Part shown: one piece after another, positions 5,608-13,089 of the stretch
Numbering within the stretch: position 1 is the stretch's first letter
How the letters are laid out: each line of letters opens with the position of its first letter
From: Acidimicrobiales bacterium
GTDB taxonomy: Bacteria; Actinomycetota; Acidimicrobiia; Acidimicrobiales; RAAP-2
Length of the DNA: 13,814 nucleotides
Assembly (NCBI GenBank): GCA_030044045.1
Contig: JASHWO010000045.1
Coordinates: 1 to 13,814 of the forward strand
Direction of reading: 5' to 3'
Translations under genes and position numbers: made by a program
The notes under the pieces: model-generated
What the model was told of the DNA's origin: nothing
Databases searched by the model: none
The model's input: the letters and a program-made list of their open reading frames with translations, nothing else

Positions 5608-6318
5608 ATGGGTATGCCGACCAACACCACCCGGGCGACCGCCCTCCGGCTCCAGGCACTGGTGGACGGGATGGTCGACGGCTCGGTGCCGAGCGACTCC
5701 CGTGTCCACTGGTCCGACGGGGTGGGCCCGCCCCTGGCCGTGGAGGGGTCAGCCGGTACGCCGAGCCAGCGTGAGCAGATGCTCGTGCAGAGCGCCTGCC
5801 TCGGCGACGACGCGGCGCTCGAGACACTGTGCCGGACCGAGTGGTACGGGGTCTACTACCTGGTTTCCGGTTCGGTCCCCGACGCCGGCGAGGCAGAGGA
5901 GATCACCCAGGAGGTGTTCTCCCGGGCCATCGCCAGCCTGGCGCGCTTCAGCTACGTGGGCGTGCCCTTCCGCTCGTACCTGGCCCAGATCGCCCGGAAC
6001 CTTTTGCGCGACCGCTGGCGAGCGGCCCAGCTCCACCCGGAGACGGTGGCGACCGCCGGTCGCGGTGGGCCGCTGGCTCCCGGGGCCGATCCGGCACCGA
6101 CCGTGCTGGTGGCTGCCGAGGACCGCAAGCCCCTGGCGGCGGCCGTGTCCCAGCTCCCGGACCGTTGCCGGGACGTGCTGCGTCTCCATCTCCTGGAGGG
6201 ACGCACGGCGGAGGAGATCGGCGTCGAGTGGGGCCGCAGCCCCGACGTCGTCCGCCGGATCCAGCAGCGGGCGCTGTTGGCCCTCCGGGCCGAGCTGGAC
6301 GGGCGCCCCGCCGGCTGA
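5608..6318 (+). CDS. ECF-subfamily RNA polymerase sigma factor, second of a tandem pair
   Basis: This is a 236-residue protein. The first 60 residues are an N-terminal extension without known motifs. Region 2 spans about 62-141, with AEEITQEVFSRAIASLARF and RSYLAQIARNLLRDRWRAAQ. A Gly/Pro/Ala-rich linker follows, and region 4 runs from about 177 to 230 (LPDRCRDVLRLHLLEGRTAE, then EIGVEWGRSPDVVRRIQQRA). It is clearly paralogous to the preceding sigma factor: compare EEITQEVFSR with EETAQEVFCR, and the shared block GRSPxxVRxIQxRAL. ATG 5608 and ATG 5614 are both possible starts. There is no adjacent anti-sigma factor and no fused regulatory domain unless the N-terminal extension plays that part. 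The next gene downstream is the NodI-type ATPase, 187 bp away. Confidence 0.92.
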   Translation: MGMPTNTTRATALRLQALVDGMVDGSVPSDSRVHWSDGVGPPLAVEGSAGTPSQREQMLVQSACLGDDAALETLCRTEWYGVYYLVSGSVPDAGEAEEITQEVFSRAIASLARFSYVGVPFRSYLAQIARNLLRDRWRAAQLHPETVATAGRGGPLAPGADPAPTVLVAAEDRKPLAAAVSQLPDRCRDVLRLHLLEGRTAEEIGVEWGRSPDVVRRIQQRALLALRAELDGRPAG

Positions 6319-6351
6319 CCGGCGCCCACCCCGGGCAGCGGCGCCCGATGT

Positions 6352-6365
6352 GACGGCGCGCCGTC
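6352..6365. repeat. Perfect 14-bp palindrome between the sigma gene and the ABC operon
   Basis: GACGGCGCGCCGTC is fully self-complementary and stands 33 bp after the sigma stop. It could be an operator or part of a transcript-end structure; with no loop it would not form a normal terminator hairpin. The rest of the 187-bp gap (6319-6505) shows only a weak -10-like TAGCGT (6491-6496) nine bases before the ABC ATPase GTG. Confidence 0.35.
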
Positions 6366-6505
6366 GAGTAGCGGGCCGGTGGCCCGCCGAGCCCTGAGCC
6401 GCCGCCGGTCGCCGCCGCCGTCCGTGCGGGGGCCCTTGCGGGGGGAGGGTCTCCCGACGGCCGGCCGCCGGAACCGGGAGGACCGGCGGGTAGCGTGGGC
6501 CGCCG

Positions 6506-7480
6506 GTGACCGCTTCCCTGCCCGCAACGTCCGACGCGTCCTCGCCAGCGGCGGGCGGCCGGTCGATGGTGCACGCCCGGAAGCTGGAGAAGCGGTTCGG
6601 GGACTTCGTAGCCGTCGACGCCGTCGACTTCGACATCGAGCGGGGAGAGGCCTTCGGGTTCCTGGGACCCAACGGCGCCGGGAAGACCTCCACCATGCGG
6701 ATGATCGCCTGCATGTCGCCGGTGAGCGGTGGCACCCTGCAGGTGCTGGGCATGGACCCGGTGACCGACGGTCCGGCCATCCGGGCCCGCATCGGCCTGG
6801 TGCCGCAAGAGGACTCGCTCGACCTCGAGCTGACGGTGCTCGACAACCTCGTGGTGTACGGCCGCTACTTCGACCTGCCGCGGGCGGTGATCCGCGAGCG
6901 GGCAGCCCGCCTGCTGGCGTTCGCCCAGCTCACCGAGCGGGCCCACGACCGGGTCGACCCGCTCTCCGGGGGCATGAAGCGGCGCCTCACCATCGCCCGC
7001 TCGCTCATCTCCGATCCCGACCTGCTCATCCTGGACGAGCCCACCACCGGGCTCGACCCCCAGGCCCGCCACCTGCTGTGGGACCGCCTCTACCGGCTGA
7101 AGCAGGACGGGGTGACGTTGGTCATCACCACCCACTACATGGACGAGGCCGAGCAGCTTTGCGACCGGCTGGTGGTCATGGACCACGGCCGGTTCGCCGC
7201 CGAGGGTACCCCCCGGCAGCTCATCGACCGCCACTCCACGAAGGAGGTGGTCGAGCTGCGGTTCGGGCCGGACCGGCAGGAGGCGGCGGCCGACCGGCTG
7301 GACGGCGTGGCCGACCGCACCGAGGTGCTGCCCGACCGGCTGCTGCTCTACACCGCCGACGGTGACACCGCCCTGGCCCGTGTCCACGAGCGGGGGCTGG
7401 CGCCCGAGAGCGTGCTGGTGCGCCGCTCGACGTTGGAGGACGTGTTCCTCCGGCTGACCGGGCGCACGCTGGTGGACTGA
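6506..7480 (+). CDS. ABC transporter ATP-binding protein, NodI/DrrA type
   Basis: This is a 324-residue ATPase. Walker A is GPNGAGKTS at 54-62 (Lys60). The Q-loop is in VPQEDSLDLELTVLDNL, a form characteristic of the NodI/daunorubicin-resistance family. The signature LSGGMKRRL starts at residue 153. Walker B LLILDEPTTGLD has Asp177 and catalytic Glu178, and the switch histidine is His210 (ITTHYMDEAEQ). A C-terminal domain of about 90 residues follows, as usual for this family. It should power export of a lipid, lipo-oligosaccharide or hydrophobic metabolite with the two downstream permeases. The start is GTG 6506, without a clear ribosome-binding site; ATG 6566 (residue 21), just before the conserved domain, is an alternative. 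The two permease genes follow after 28 bp and then with a 4-bp overlap. Confidence 0.94.
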   Translation: MTASLPATSDASSPAAGGRSMVHARKLEKRFGDFVAVDAVDFDIERGEAFGFLGPNGAGKTSTMRMIACMSPVSGGTLQVLGMDPVTDGPAIRARIGLVPQEDSLDLELTVLDNLVVYGRYFDLPRAVIRERAARLLAFAQLTERAHDRVDPLSGGMKRRLTIARSLISDPDLLILDEPTTGLDPQARHLLWDRLYRLKQDGVTLVITTHYMDEAEQLCDRLVVMDHGRFAAEGTPRQLIDRHSTKEVVELRFGPDRQEAAADRLDGVADRTEVLPDRLLLYTADGDTALARVHERGLAPESVLVRRSTLEDVFLRLTGRTLVD

Positions 7481-7508
7481 GATCGCCGGGCGGCGGAGAG
7501 GGGGAGCG

Positions 7509-8333
7509 GTGACGACCACGGCCGGCGTGGAGCTGGGGGCGGGTGCCCCTCGCACCCGCCGCCCGCGGCCGCTCTGGCTGCGGGCGTTCGGCTACTGGGT
7601 CTACCAGTACAAGCGGATCTGGCGTAGCTCTATCACCACCAGCTTCCTCTACCCGGTCTTGTACCTGGCGGCCATGGGGGTGGGGCTGGGGTCGCTGATC
7701 GACCGGCACACCCACCATGTGGCCGGGGTGCCCTACCTCGACTTCGTGGCGCCCGGACTGCTGGCTGCCACTGCCATGCAGATCGGGTCCAACGAGGCGA
7801 TGTACCCGGTGATGGGGGCGATCAAGTGGATCCGCACGTACTTCGCCATGCTGGCCACTCCGCTGCGGGTGGTGGACGTGCTGCGGGGCCACCTGGCCTG
7901 GATCGGGGCTCGCCTGGCTATCGTCTCCACTATCTACCTGGGCGTGGTGGCCGCCTTCGGCGTGGTGCGCTCGCCGCTGGCCGTCCTGGCCCTCCCGGCG
8001 GCGGTGGCCACCGGGCTGGCCTTTGCCGCCCCCATCGCCGCCTTCGCCGCCACCCAGGACAAGGACGTGGGGTTCACGAGCATCTACCGGTTCGTCCTCA
8101 TCCCGCTGTTCCTGTTCTCGGGGACCTTCTTCCCGGTGAGCGAGCTGCCGGGCTGGCTCCGGCCGGTGGCCTACGCCACCCCCCTCTACCACGGGGTGTC
8201 GCTCTGCCGTGGGCTGGTGCTGGGTACGGCCACCCTGTGGCCGGCGGTGGGCGACGCCGCCTACCTGGTGGCCCTGGCCGGCGTGGGCTACGCCCTGGCC
8301 CGGGGCACGTTCCGCCGGCGGCTGGTCCTGTGA
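7509..8333 (+). CDS. ABC-2 type membrane permease, NodJ-like, first subunit
   Basis: This is a 274-residue membrane protein. After a cytoplasmic N-terminus come about six hydrophobic segments, starting with FLYPVLYLAAMGVGLGSLI and including VAPGLLAATAM and ALPAAVATGLAFAAPIAAFA. The segment FLFSGTFFPVSELPGWL followed by ATPLYHGVSLCRGL is a landmark of ABC-2 permeases. The start is GTG 7509, with purine-rich GGAGAGGGGGAG just upstream. The stop overlaps the next permease start (GTGA), so the two are coupled and probably form a heterodimeric channel driven by the upstream ATPase. The substrate is not predictable. Confidence 0.92.
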   Translation: MTTTAGVELGAGAPRTRRPRPLWLRAFGYWVYQYKRIWRSSITTSFLYPVLYLAAMGVGLGSLIDRHTHHVAGVPYLDFVAPGLLAATAMQIGSNEAMYPVMGAIKWIRTYFAMLATPLRVVDVLRGHLAWIGARLAIVSTIYLGVVAAFGVVRSPLAVLALPAAVATGLAFAAPIAAFAATQDKDVGFTSIYRFVLIPLFLFSGTFFPVSELPGWLRPVAYATPLYHGVSLCRGLVLGTATLWPAVGDAAYLVALAGVGYALARGTFRRRLVL

Positions 8334-9154
8334 GCGGCGGCGGCACCGGCAGCAGCGGCATCGCCCTGCGCATCACGCCCTCGGCGCTGCTGGGCTTCCG
8401 GCGCTCCCGGCGGGTGGTCGAACGCAACGTGGTCGCCTACCGCCGGGGCTGGGTGTTCCTGCTGTCGGGCTTCTTCGAGCCGTTCTTCTACCTGCTGTCC
8501 ATCGGGGTGGGCCTGAACCAGCTGGTGGGGCCAGTGCCGGTCGACGGGCGCCTGCTGGCCTACACCGCCTTCGTAGCCCCGGGACTGCTGGCTTCCTCGG
8601 CGATGAACGGCGCCCTGTTCGACGCCACCTTCAACGTGTTCTTCAAGTTGAAGATCGCTCACACGTACGACGCGATCCTGTCCACCCCGCTCGGGCCCCG
8701 GGACGTGGCGGTGGGAGAGCTGTGCTGGTCGCTGCTGCGGGGCGGGCTGTACTCGGCCGCCTTCCTCTGCGTGATGGCCGGGCTCGGGTACACCGTCACC
8801 CCCTGGGTGGTGCTCTGCTATCCGGGTGCCCTGCTGGTCAGCTTCGCCTTCGCTGCCACCGGCATGGCCGCCACCACCTTCATGCGCAGCTGGCAGGACT
8901 TCGACATGGTGTCCCTGGCCATCATCCCGTTTTTCCTCTTCTCGGCCACCTTCTACCCGCTCTCGGTCTACCCGGGGTGGCTGCAGGTGGTGGTCCGGTG
9001 CACCCCCCTCTACCAGGGGGTGGCGCTGCTCCGGGGGTTCGACCTGGGCGTCTTCGGCTGGTCCTTGCTGGGCCACGCCGCCTACCTGGCAGCCATGGGC
9101 CTGGCCGGGCTGGTGGTGGCCACCCGGCGCCTGGGCCGCCTGCTGCTGCCCTGA
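8330..9154 (+). CDS. ABC-2 type membrane permease, NodJ-like, second subunit
   Basis: This is a 274-residue protein, the same length as its neighbour and paralogous to it. The matching C-terminal landmark is FLFSATFYPLSVYPGWL followed by CTPLYQGVALLRGF. The open frame continues upstream inside the first permease gene, but the GTG at 8330 overlaps that gene's TGA in a GTGA junction and gives a protein of family length, so it is the start chosen. About six membrane helices are visible, with FLLSGFFEPFFYLLSIGVGL as the first. It ends the operon. A short GC-rich inverted repeat after the stop (around 9165-9185) is too weak to call as a terminator. Confidence 0.92.
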   Translation: MSGGGTGSSGIALRITPSALLGFRRSRRVVERNVVAYRRGWVFLLSGFFEPFFYLLSIGVGLNQLVGPVPVDGRLLAYTAFVAPGLLASSAMNGALFDATFNVFFKLKIAHTYDAILSTPLGPRDVAVGELCWSLLRGGLYSAAFLCVMAGLGYTVTPWVVLCYPGALLVSFAFAATGMAATTFMRSWQDFDMVSLAIIPFFLFSATFYPLSVYPGWLQVVVRCTPLYQGVALLRGFDLGVFGWSLLGHAAYLAAMGLAGLVVATRRLGRLLLP

Positions 9155-9374
9155 CCCACCGGCCCGGCCCGGCCCAGCCGGCCCCGGCGTGGCCAAGAAC
9201 CCCTCTCACCCCACCTTCGGTACCAGTCCCCCGCTCCTGGTCGGCCGGGACGACCTCATGAGGAGCCTCGGCACTCAGGAGCCGTCACCGCGACAGGAAA
9301 CAGATCGGCCGGTGGGCGGCAGGTGGGGTGGTTGCAGGTACAACAGGTTCTGGTGGTCTGACGGTGGAGGAATC

Positions 9375-9651
9375 ATGCAACGGTCCACTGTCGCCGAAGT
9401 TCGTGCAGATGCCACAGAGCAGGTAGGGGTACGTGCCGTCCAGGAGCTGGTCGGCCAGGGCGACGCCGAGGTCCGAGTCCAAGTTGACGCTGTGGTCGTA
9501 TCGCTCCCTTTCCCTGGTTCAAGTGCTGGCAGTAGCGGCCGAATCGTTGCGCTCCGGCGACACGGTGGCCGTGCTTCGGGAGGACATCGAGGTGAGCCCC
9601 GCAGAAGCGGCCAAGCTGCTCGGCGTCTCTCGTCAGTACGTTGACCGGCTG
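9375..9651 (+). pseudogene. Frameshifted, truncated HTH DNA-binding protein (antitoxin/excisionase-like)
   Basis: A strong ribosome-binding site (GGAGG, five bases before ATG 9375) begins a frame reading MQRSTVAEVRADATEQV and on to QVDAVVVSLP. The similarity then jumps to another frame at about 9510, in the run CCTTTCCC: SLVQVLAVAAESLRSGDTVA, then VSPAEAAKLLGVSRQYVDRL. The second part is a clear HTH of the kind found in actinobacterial antitoxin- or excisionase-like proteins. One extra base (or two missing) at 9510 explains the break. After DRL (9651) the expected C-terminal part is gone and no likely partner gene follows. Uncorrected, the first frame gives an 89-residue protein ending at 9644. 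The frameshift could be a sequencing error, but the missing 3' end could not. Confidence 0.65.
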
Positions 9652-9719
9652 AATCCGCCCTGGCTCCTGATCAGTCTCACTCGGGCTCCCGGTGCTCATG
9701 TGCCAAATCCGGCAGTTGG

Positions 9720-10406
9720 TCAGGTCCAGTCGCTGATCTCTCGGTACGAGAGACGGGAGATCGAGCTGACGATCGCACTCATTGGCACGGGACCATGGCG
9801 GAGCTCCTCCACGTCCCGATCTAAAATACGGACCAGAGTCGATGGCTGGTCATGGGCGCGGACACTGTCGTCCCGCACGACAGCCACTGGCTCGTCGGGC
9901 CACGACAAGTCGCTGGACAACGTCAGCGGTTCGCCAAGACCGTGGTGGTGGACGCCCGAACGATTCAGGCTCGTGGCGGTGACTGGCTCACCCAGCGCCG
10001 TAACGACCTGGAGCGTGGCTGCCGCATCCGGCATCCGGATACCGACCGTCCCGTCCAGAACCACGTGTCGGCTCAGTTCACCTTCAGTAGGAACTACCAC
10101 CGAGACCGGACCAGGAAGCCAGGACGCAATTGCCCGCCAAGCCCAGATGCTTGGCTTGGCCACGGCCGAGATCATGGCAGGCGACGAGCAGGCGATGTGC
10201 ATGGCCTTCTCGGCTGTGCGTCCCTTGGCGGTTCGGACCTTCGCCGTCGCAACTTCCGAGCGCGCGCGTGCTGCCAGCATGTATCCGGTCTCGGTTGGCA
10301 ATACGGCTAGGCCGTCGCGCCGCAGGATGGCGACGATCTCGTCCACTTGGCCTAGTGCCAGGCAGCCACCGTCACGCCGAGGGGCGAACTCGATGAATCT
10401 AGCCAT
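9720..10406 (-). CDS. YrdC/Sua5-domain protein, threonylcarbamoyl-AMP synthase-like
   Basis: This is a 228-residue protein matching the YrdC/Sua5 fold along its length. LRRDGLAVLPTETGYMLAAR (29-47) aligns with the family motif containing PTxTVYGLG, but the YGL part is altered. AKGRTAEKAMHIA (60-72) aligns with the KxRP..KPL loop. LPGPVSVVV (97-105), GTVGIRMPD (119-127) and TSLNRSG (145-151, with the S-x-N nucleotide-contact pattern) are conserved, as is a late STLV segment near 189. True family members make threonylcarbamoyl-AMP for tRNA t6A. The altered motif, the lower local GC and the position next to a broken HTH gene suggest an accessory paralogue and not the housekeeping copy. It starts at ATG 10406, seven bases after the small upstream gene. 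A dedicated function cannot be named. Confidence 0.8.
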   Translation of the reverse strand: MARFIEFAPRRDGGCLALGQVDEIVAILRRDGLAVLPTETGYMLAARARSEVATAKVRTAKGRTAEKAMHIACSSPAMISAVAKPSIWAWRAIASWLPGPVSVVVPTEGELSRHVVLDGTVGIRMPDAAATLQVVTALGEPVTATSLNRSGVHHHGLGEPLTLSSDLSWPDEPVAVVRDDSVRAHDQPSTLVRILDRDVEELRHGPVPMSAIVSSISRLSYREISDWT

Positions 10407-10413
10407 CTGTCAT

Positions 10414-10605
10414 TCACCGGCCAGCCAGGCGCGTGAACTCGGTAGCCAACGCCTCTTGCAATTCGGTCCCCAGACCCTCATCGGCCGCCATGAGGTCATA
10501 CAGCATGGCTCTAAGGATAAGTGACACGAGCACGACATCCGTCGGATCGGTGGTCCGCGCCAAGTCGTGCAGTCGCTCAGAGAGCTGGGCCGTCAGGGGG
10601 ACCAC
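10414..10605 (-). CDS. Small hypothetical protein upstream of the YrdC-like gene
   Basis: This is a 63-residue, probably all-helical, acidic protein (LTAQLSERLHDLARTTDPTD, then VVLVSLILRAMLYDLMAADE). I do not recognise it. The start is GTG 10605, without a clear ribosome-binding site. Its stop is seven bases before the YrdC-like ATG on the same strand, so the two are probably one transcript and functionally linked. Base composition is less GC-rich than the flanking operons, as for its partner. It could be an antitoxin-like or accessory partner, but nothing in the sequence proves that. The 95 bp between this start and the GH4 start hold a TACAGT (10628-10633), which could be a -10 for the GH4 operon; there is no matching -35. 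Confidence 0.55.
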   Translation of the reverse strand: MVPLTAQLSERLHDLARTTDPTDVVLVSLILRAMLYDLMAADEGLGTELQEALATEFTRLAGR

Positions 10606-10700
10606 GCGGGGGCGCGCACCGGCAGGGCTACAGTGACGACGACGTCAGGGAACGAGGCCCGACCGGGTCTCCAGGCCACCGGAAGCCGGGGAGCGAGCAC

Positions 10701-12062
10701 ATGCAGGTCACGATCGTCGGCGGCGGGAGCTACCAGTGGACCCCGGAGCTGCTGGCCGACCTGCTGGGCACGCCCTCGCTGCAGGGCATGCGCCTGGTGC
10801 TGGAGGACGTCGACCCGGCCCCGCTGCCGAAGATGGAGGCCCTGGCTCGGAAAGTAGGCGAGGCCCTGGGAGCCGGCGTCACGGTGGAGACCACCACCGA
10901 CCAGCGCAAGGCGCTCGACGGTGCCGACTTCGTGATCGTGACCATCTCCACCGGCGGCTTCGAGACCATGGCCGTCGACCTCGACGTCCCGGCCCGCTAC
11001 GGCATCCGCCAGTCGGTCGGTGACACGGTGGGCCCGGGCGGCGTCAACCGGGCGTTGCGGAACGTGCCGGTGCTGGTGGGCATCGCCCGGGACATGGAGG
11101 AGATCTGCCCCGACGCCTGGCTGCTGAACATCACGAACCCGATGACCACCCTCACCCGGTCGATCTGCCGGGAGACGTCCATCAAGACGGTGGGGCTCTG
11201 CCACGAGGTGGGCAACTGGTGCCTGGACCTGGCCATCGCCCTGGGCAAGCCGGCCGAGGCGGTCCGCCCCACGGTGGTCGGGGTCAACCACTTCCCGGTG
11301 GTGACCGCCCTGGACGTGGACGGCCAGGACGGGCTGGCCCTCCTGCACCAGATCGTGGCCGAGGCCGGGGGGCTCGAGGCCCTGGCCCCGCACCCGGGAC
11401 GGCCCGAGGCCGACGCGTTCTCCCGGCTCGACTTCGCCCAGCGGCACCTACTGCAGCTCACCCTGCTGGCGCGTTGGGGGGCGCTGCCGGCGGCCGGCGA
11501 CCGGCACATCGCCGAGTTCCTGCCTTCGGTGCTCACCGAGGAGTCGGGGTGGGGCGGCGCGTACAACATCGAGCTCACCTCCATCGCCCAGCGGGAGGAG
11601 CACCAGGAGGACTACATCGCCGACGTCGACGCCTGGCTGGCCGGCACCAAGGACCTGCAGACCTGGCAGTCGGGCGAGCTGCCGGCCCCGGTGATCGACT
11701 CGCTGGTCACCGGCACCCGCCGCGAAGTGCCGGTCAACATCCCGAACGCCGGCCACTGCCCCGACCTCCCTCCCGACGCGGTGGTGGAGTCCATCTGCGT
11801 GGTGGACGGGGAGGGCATCCGGGGCCGGGACCGGGCGCACGCCCCGGCCGCCTACGCCGAGATCCTGCGGCGGCACGTCGCCGTGCAGGAGCTGACGGTG
11901 GAGGCGGCCCTCACCGGCGACCGGACGCTGGCCGCCGCCGCCTTCGCCCTTGACCCGCTGGCCGGCCGGGGGGACCTGCACCGGACCGACGCCATGGTGG
12001 GCGAGCTGCTGGAAGGCACCGCCCGGTGGCTCCCGCAGTTCGCGACGGCCGCCACCGCCTGA
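10701..12062 (+). CDS. Glycoside hydrolase family 4 enzyme (NAD- and metal-dependent; alpha-galactosidase / 6-phospho-glycosidase type)
   Basis: This is a 453-residue protein of normal GH4 length. An N-terminal Rossmann fold binds NAD (VTIVGGGSYQWTPELLADLL). NITNPMTTLTR (143-153) and GLCHEVG follow, the latter with Cys167 and His168. GVNHF has His197. In GH4 the Cys and the later His bind Mn2+. These enzymes oxidise C3 of the sugar, eliminate the glycosidic bond and re-reduce the product, so NAD is recycled. The exact sugar and whether it must be phosphorylated are not evident; no phosphotransferase gene is nearby. The start is ATG 10701 with GGGGAG eight bases upstream, although the frame is open further upstream. 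It is the first gene of an operon; the next gene follows after 69 bp. Confidence 0.93.
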   Translation: MQVTIVGGGSYQWTPELLADLLGTPSLQGMRLVLEDVDPAPLPKMEALARKVGEALGAGVTVETTTDQRKALDGADFVIVTISTGGFETMAVDLDVPARYGIRQSVGDTVGPGGVNRALRNVPVLVGIARDMEEICPDAWLLNITNPMTTLTRSICRETSIKTVGLCHEVGNWCLDLAIALGKPAEAVRPTVVGVNHFPVVTALDVDGQDGLALLHQIVAEAGGLEALAPHPGRPEADAFSRLDFAQRHLLQLTLLARWGALPAAGDRHIAEFLPSVLTEESGWGGAYNIELTSIAQREEHQEDYIADVDAWLAGTKDLQTWQSGELPAPVIDSLVTGTRREVPVNIPNAGHCPDLPPDAVVESICVVDGEGIRGRDRAHAPAAYAEILRRHVAVQELTVEAALTGDRTLAAAAFALDPLAGRGDLHRTDAMVGELLEGTARWLPQFATAATA

Positions 12063-12131
12063 GCCGACCGGGCGACGGGGAGCGGGCCGGGACGGCGCAC
12101 CAGACCGAGCACCACGACAGGAGGACCGCAG

Positions 12132-13019
12132 ATGCAGCTCGGCTTCATCGGACTGGGGGCCATGGGCCTGCCCATGACCCGTCACCTGCTGGAGGCGGGC
12201 CACCAGGTGACGGTGGCCTCGCGCGGCCGCGGGCCCATCGAGGCCGCGCTGGCCCTGGGCGCCGCCGAGGGCGCGTCGCCGGCGGCGGTGGCCGACGCCG
12301 CCGAGGTGGTGTTCCTCTGCGTGCCGAACTCGCCCGAGGTGGTGACGGTGGTCGACGCCATGCTGCCGGCCCTGGGCCCAGGCAAGACCGTGGTGGACTG
12401 CTCGACCATCGACCCCGATGTGGAGCGGGCCCAGCACGAGCGGGTCGCCGCCACCGGCGCCCGGTACCTGGAGGCCCCGCTCTCCGGGGGGACGGCCGGC
12501 GCCGAGAAGGGCGTGCTGACCCTCATGGTCGGGGGTAGCGCCGAGACCCTGGAGGACGTCCGGCCGGCGCTGGCGCCCTTCTCGGACCTGGTGGTCCACG
12601 TGGGCGGCCCCGGCATGGGCCAGGTGGTCAAGCTCTGCAACAACCTGATCTACGCCGCCCAGATGGTGGCCACCGCCGAGGCCACCGCTCTGGCCGCCAA
12701 GTCGGGGGCGGATCCGGCCCGGCTCCACGAGGTGCTGACCCACGCCACCGGGGACTGCGTGGCCGTGCGCACCCGCCTGCCGGTGCCCGGGGTGGTGCCG
12801 GACAGCCCGGCCTCCAACGGCTGGCGCCCGGGCTTCATGACCGACCTGATGGCCAAGGATCTGGATCTGGCCCTGGCCTACGGAGCCCGGAGCGGCGTGC
12901 CCCTGGCCACCACGGCCACCGCCCGCCAGGCGCTCACCGCGGCCAGCACCGCCGGGTACGGGCGGGAGGACTTCTCGGCGGTGGCCAAGGTGGTCCTGCG
13001 CCTCGCCGGCGCCGAATGA
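12132..13019 (+). CDS. NAD(P)-dependent beta-hydroxyacid dehydrogenase (3-hydroxyisobutyrate / tartronate-semialdehyde reductase family)
   Basis: This is a 295-residue protein. The N-terminal Rossmann fold carries GFIGLGAMGLPM. DCSTIDPD and EAPLSGGTAGAEKGVLTLMV are the family substrate-binding block. GMGQVVKLCNN contains the catalytic lysine, Lys167. The C-terminal helical domain includes MAKDLDLALAYG. ATG 12132 follows a strong AGGAGG. It probably reduces or oxidises a hydroxy-acid or semialdehyde intermediate made downstream of the GH4 enzyme. GlxR-like tartronate semialdehyde reductase and 3-hydroxyisobutyrate dehydrogenase are the nearest named functions; the sequence alone does not separate them. 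The next gene is 70 bp downstream. Confidence 0.93.
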   Translation: MQLGFIGLGAMGLPMTRHLLEAGHQVTVASRGRGPIEAALALGAAEGASPAAVADAAEVVFLCVPNSPEVVTVVDAMLPALGPGKTVVDCSTIDPDVERAQHERVAATGARYLEAPLSGGTAGAEKGVLTLMVGGSAETLEDVRPALAPFSDLVVHVGGPGMGQVVKLCNNLIYAAQMVATAEATALAAKSGADPARLHEVLTHATGDCVAVRTRLPVPGVVPDSPASNGWRPGFMTDLMAKDLDLALAYGARSGVPLATTATARQALTAASTAGYGREDFSAVAKVVLRLAGAE

Positions 13020-13089
13020 GCGCCACGGCCGGCGTGGGGCAGGGGCCCCACGTGCCGGAGGAGGGCGGGGTTGGGGCCCCGGGCAGGCT

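Noticed and set aside
6470..6497. ECF-type promoter GGAACC...CGTG before the ABC ATPase
   Set aside because: The spacer is 18 bp, longer than the usual 15-17, and the -10 match is partial; too weak to list.
9155..9374. Terminator, promoter or RNA gene in the 220-bp gap after the exporter operon
   Set aside because: Only a short GC-rich inverted repeat (about 5-bp stem) and scattered -35-like TTGCAG (9331-9336) were seen; no convincing hairpin, -10 box or tRNA fold.
9373..9699. Minus-strand 108-codon frame
   Set aside because: No motif; it is antisense to the HTH pseudogene, which has a good ribosome-binding site and domain match.
9433..10524. Plus-strand open frame of 363 codons across the low-GC patch
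   Set aside because: Only its early part (9511-9651) carries a recognisable HTH. The rest is antisense to the YrdC-like gene, whose conserved motifs show that the minus strand is the coding one.
10511..10534. A further TGTCAC-like ECF element on the minus strand
   Set aside because: It lies inside the 63-residue coding region, has only six matching bases and no -10 partner at the right spacing.
13041..13080. Repeated GGGGCCCC elements before the last gene
   Set aside because: Short, GC-only self-complementary words are expected often at this base composition.
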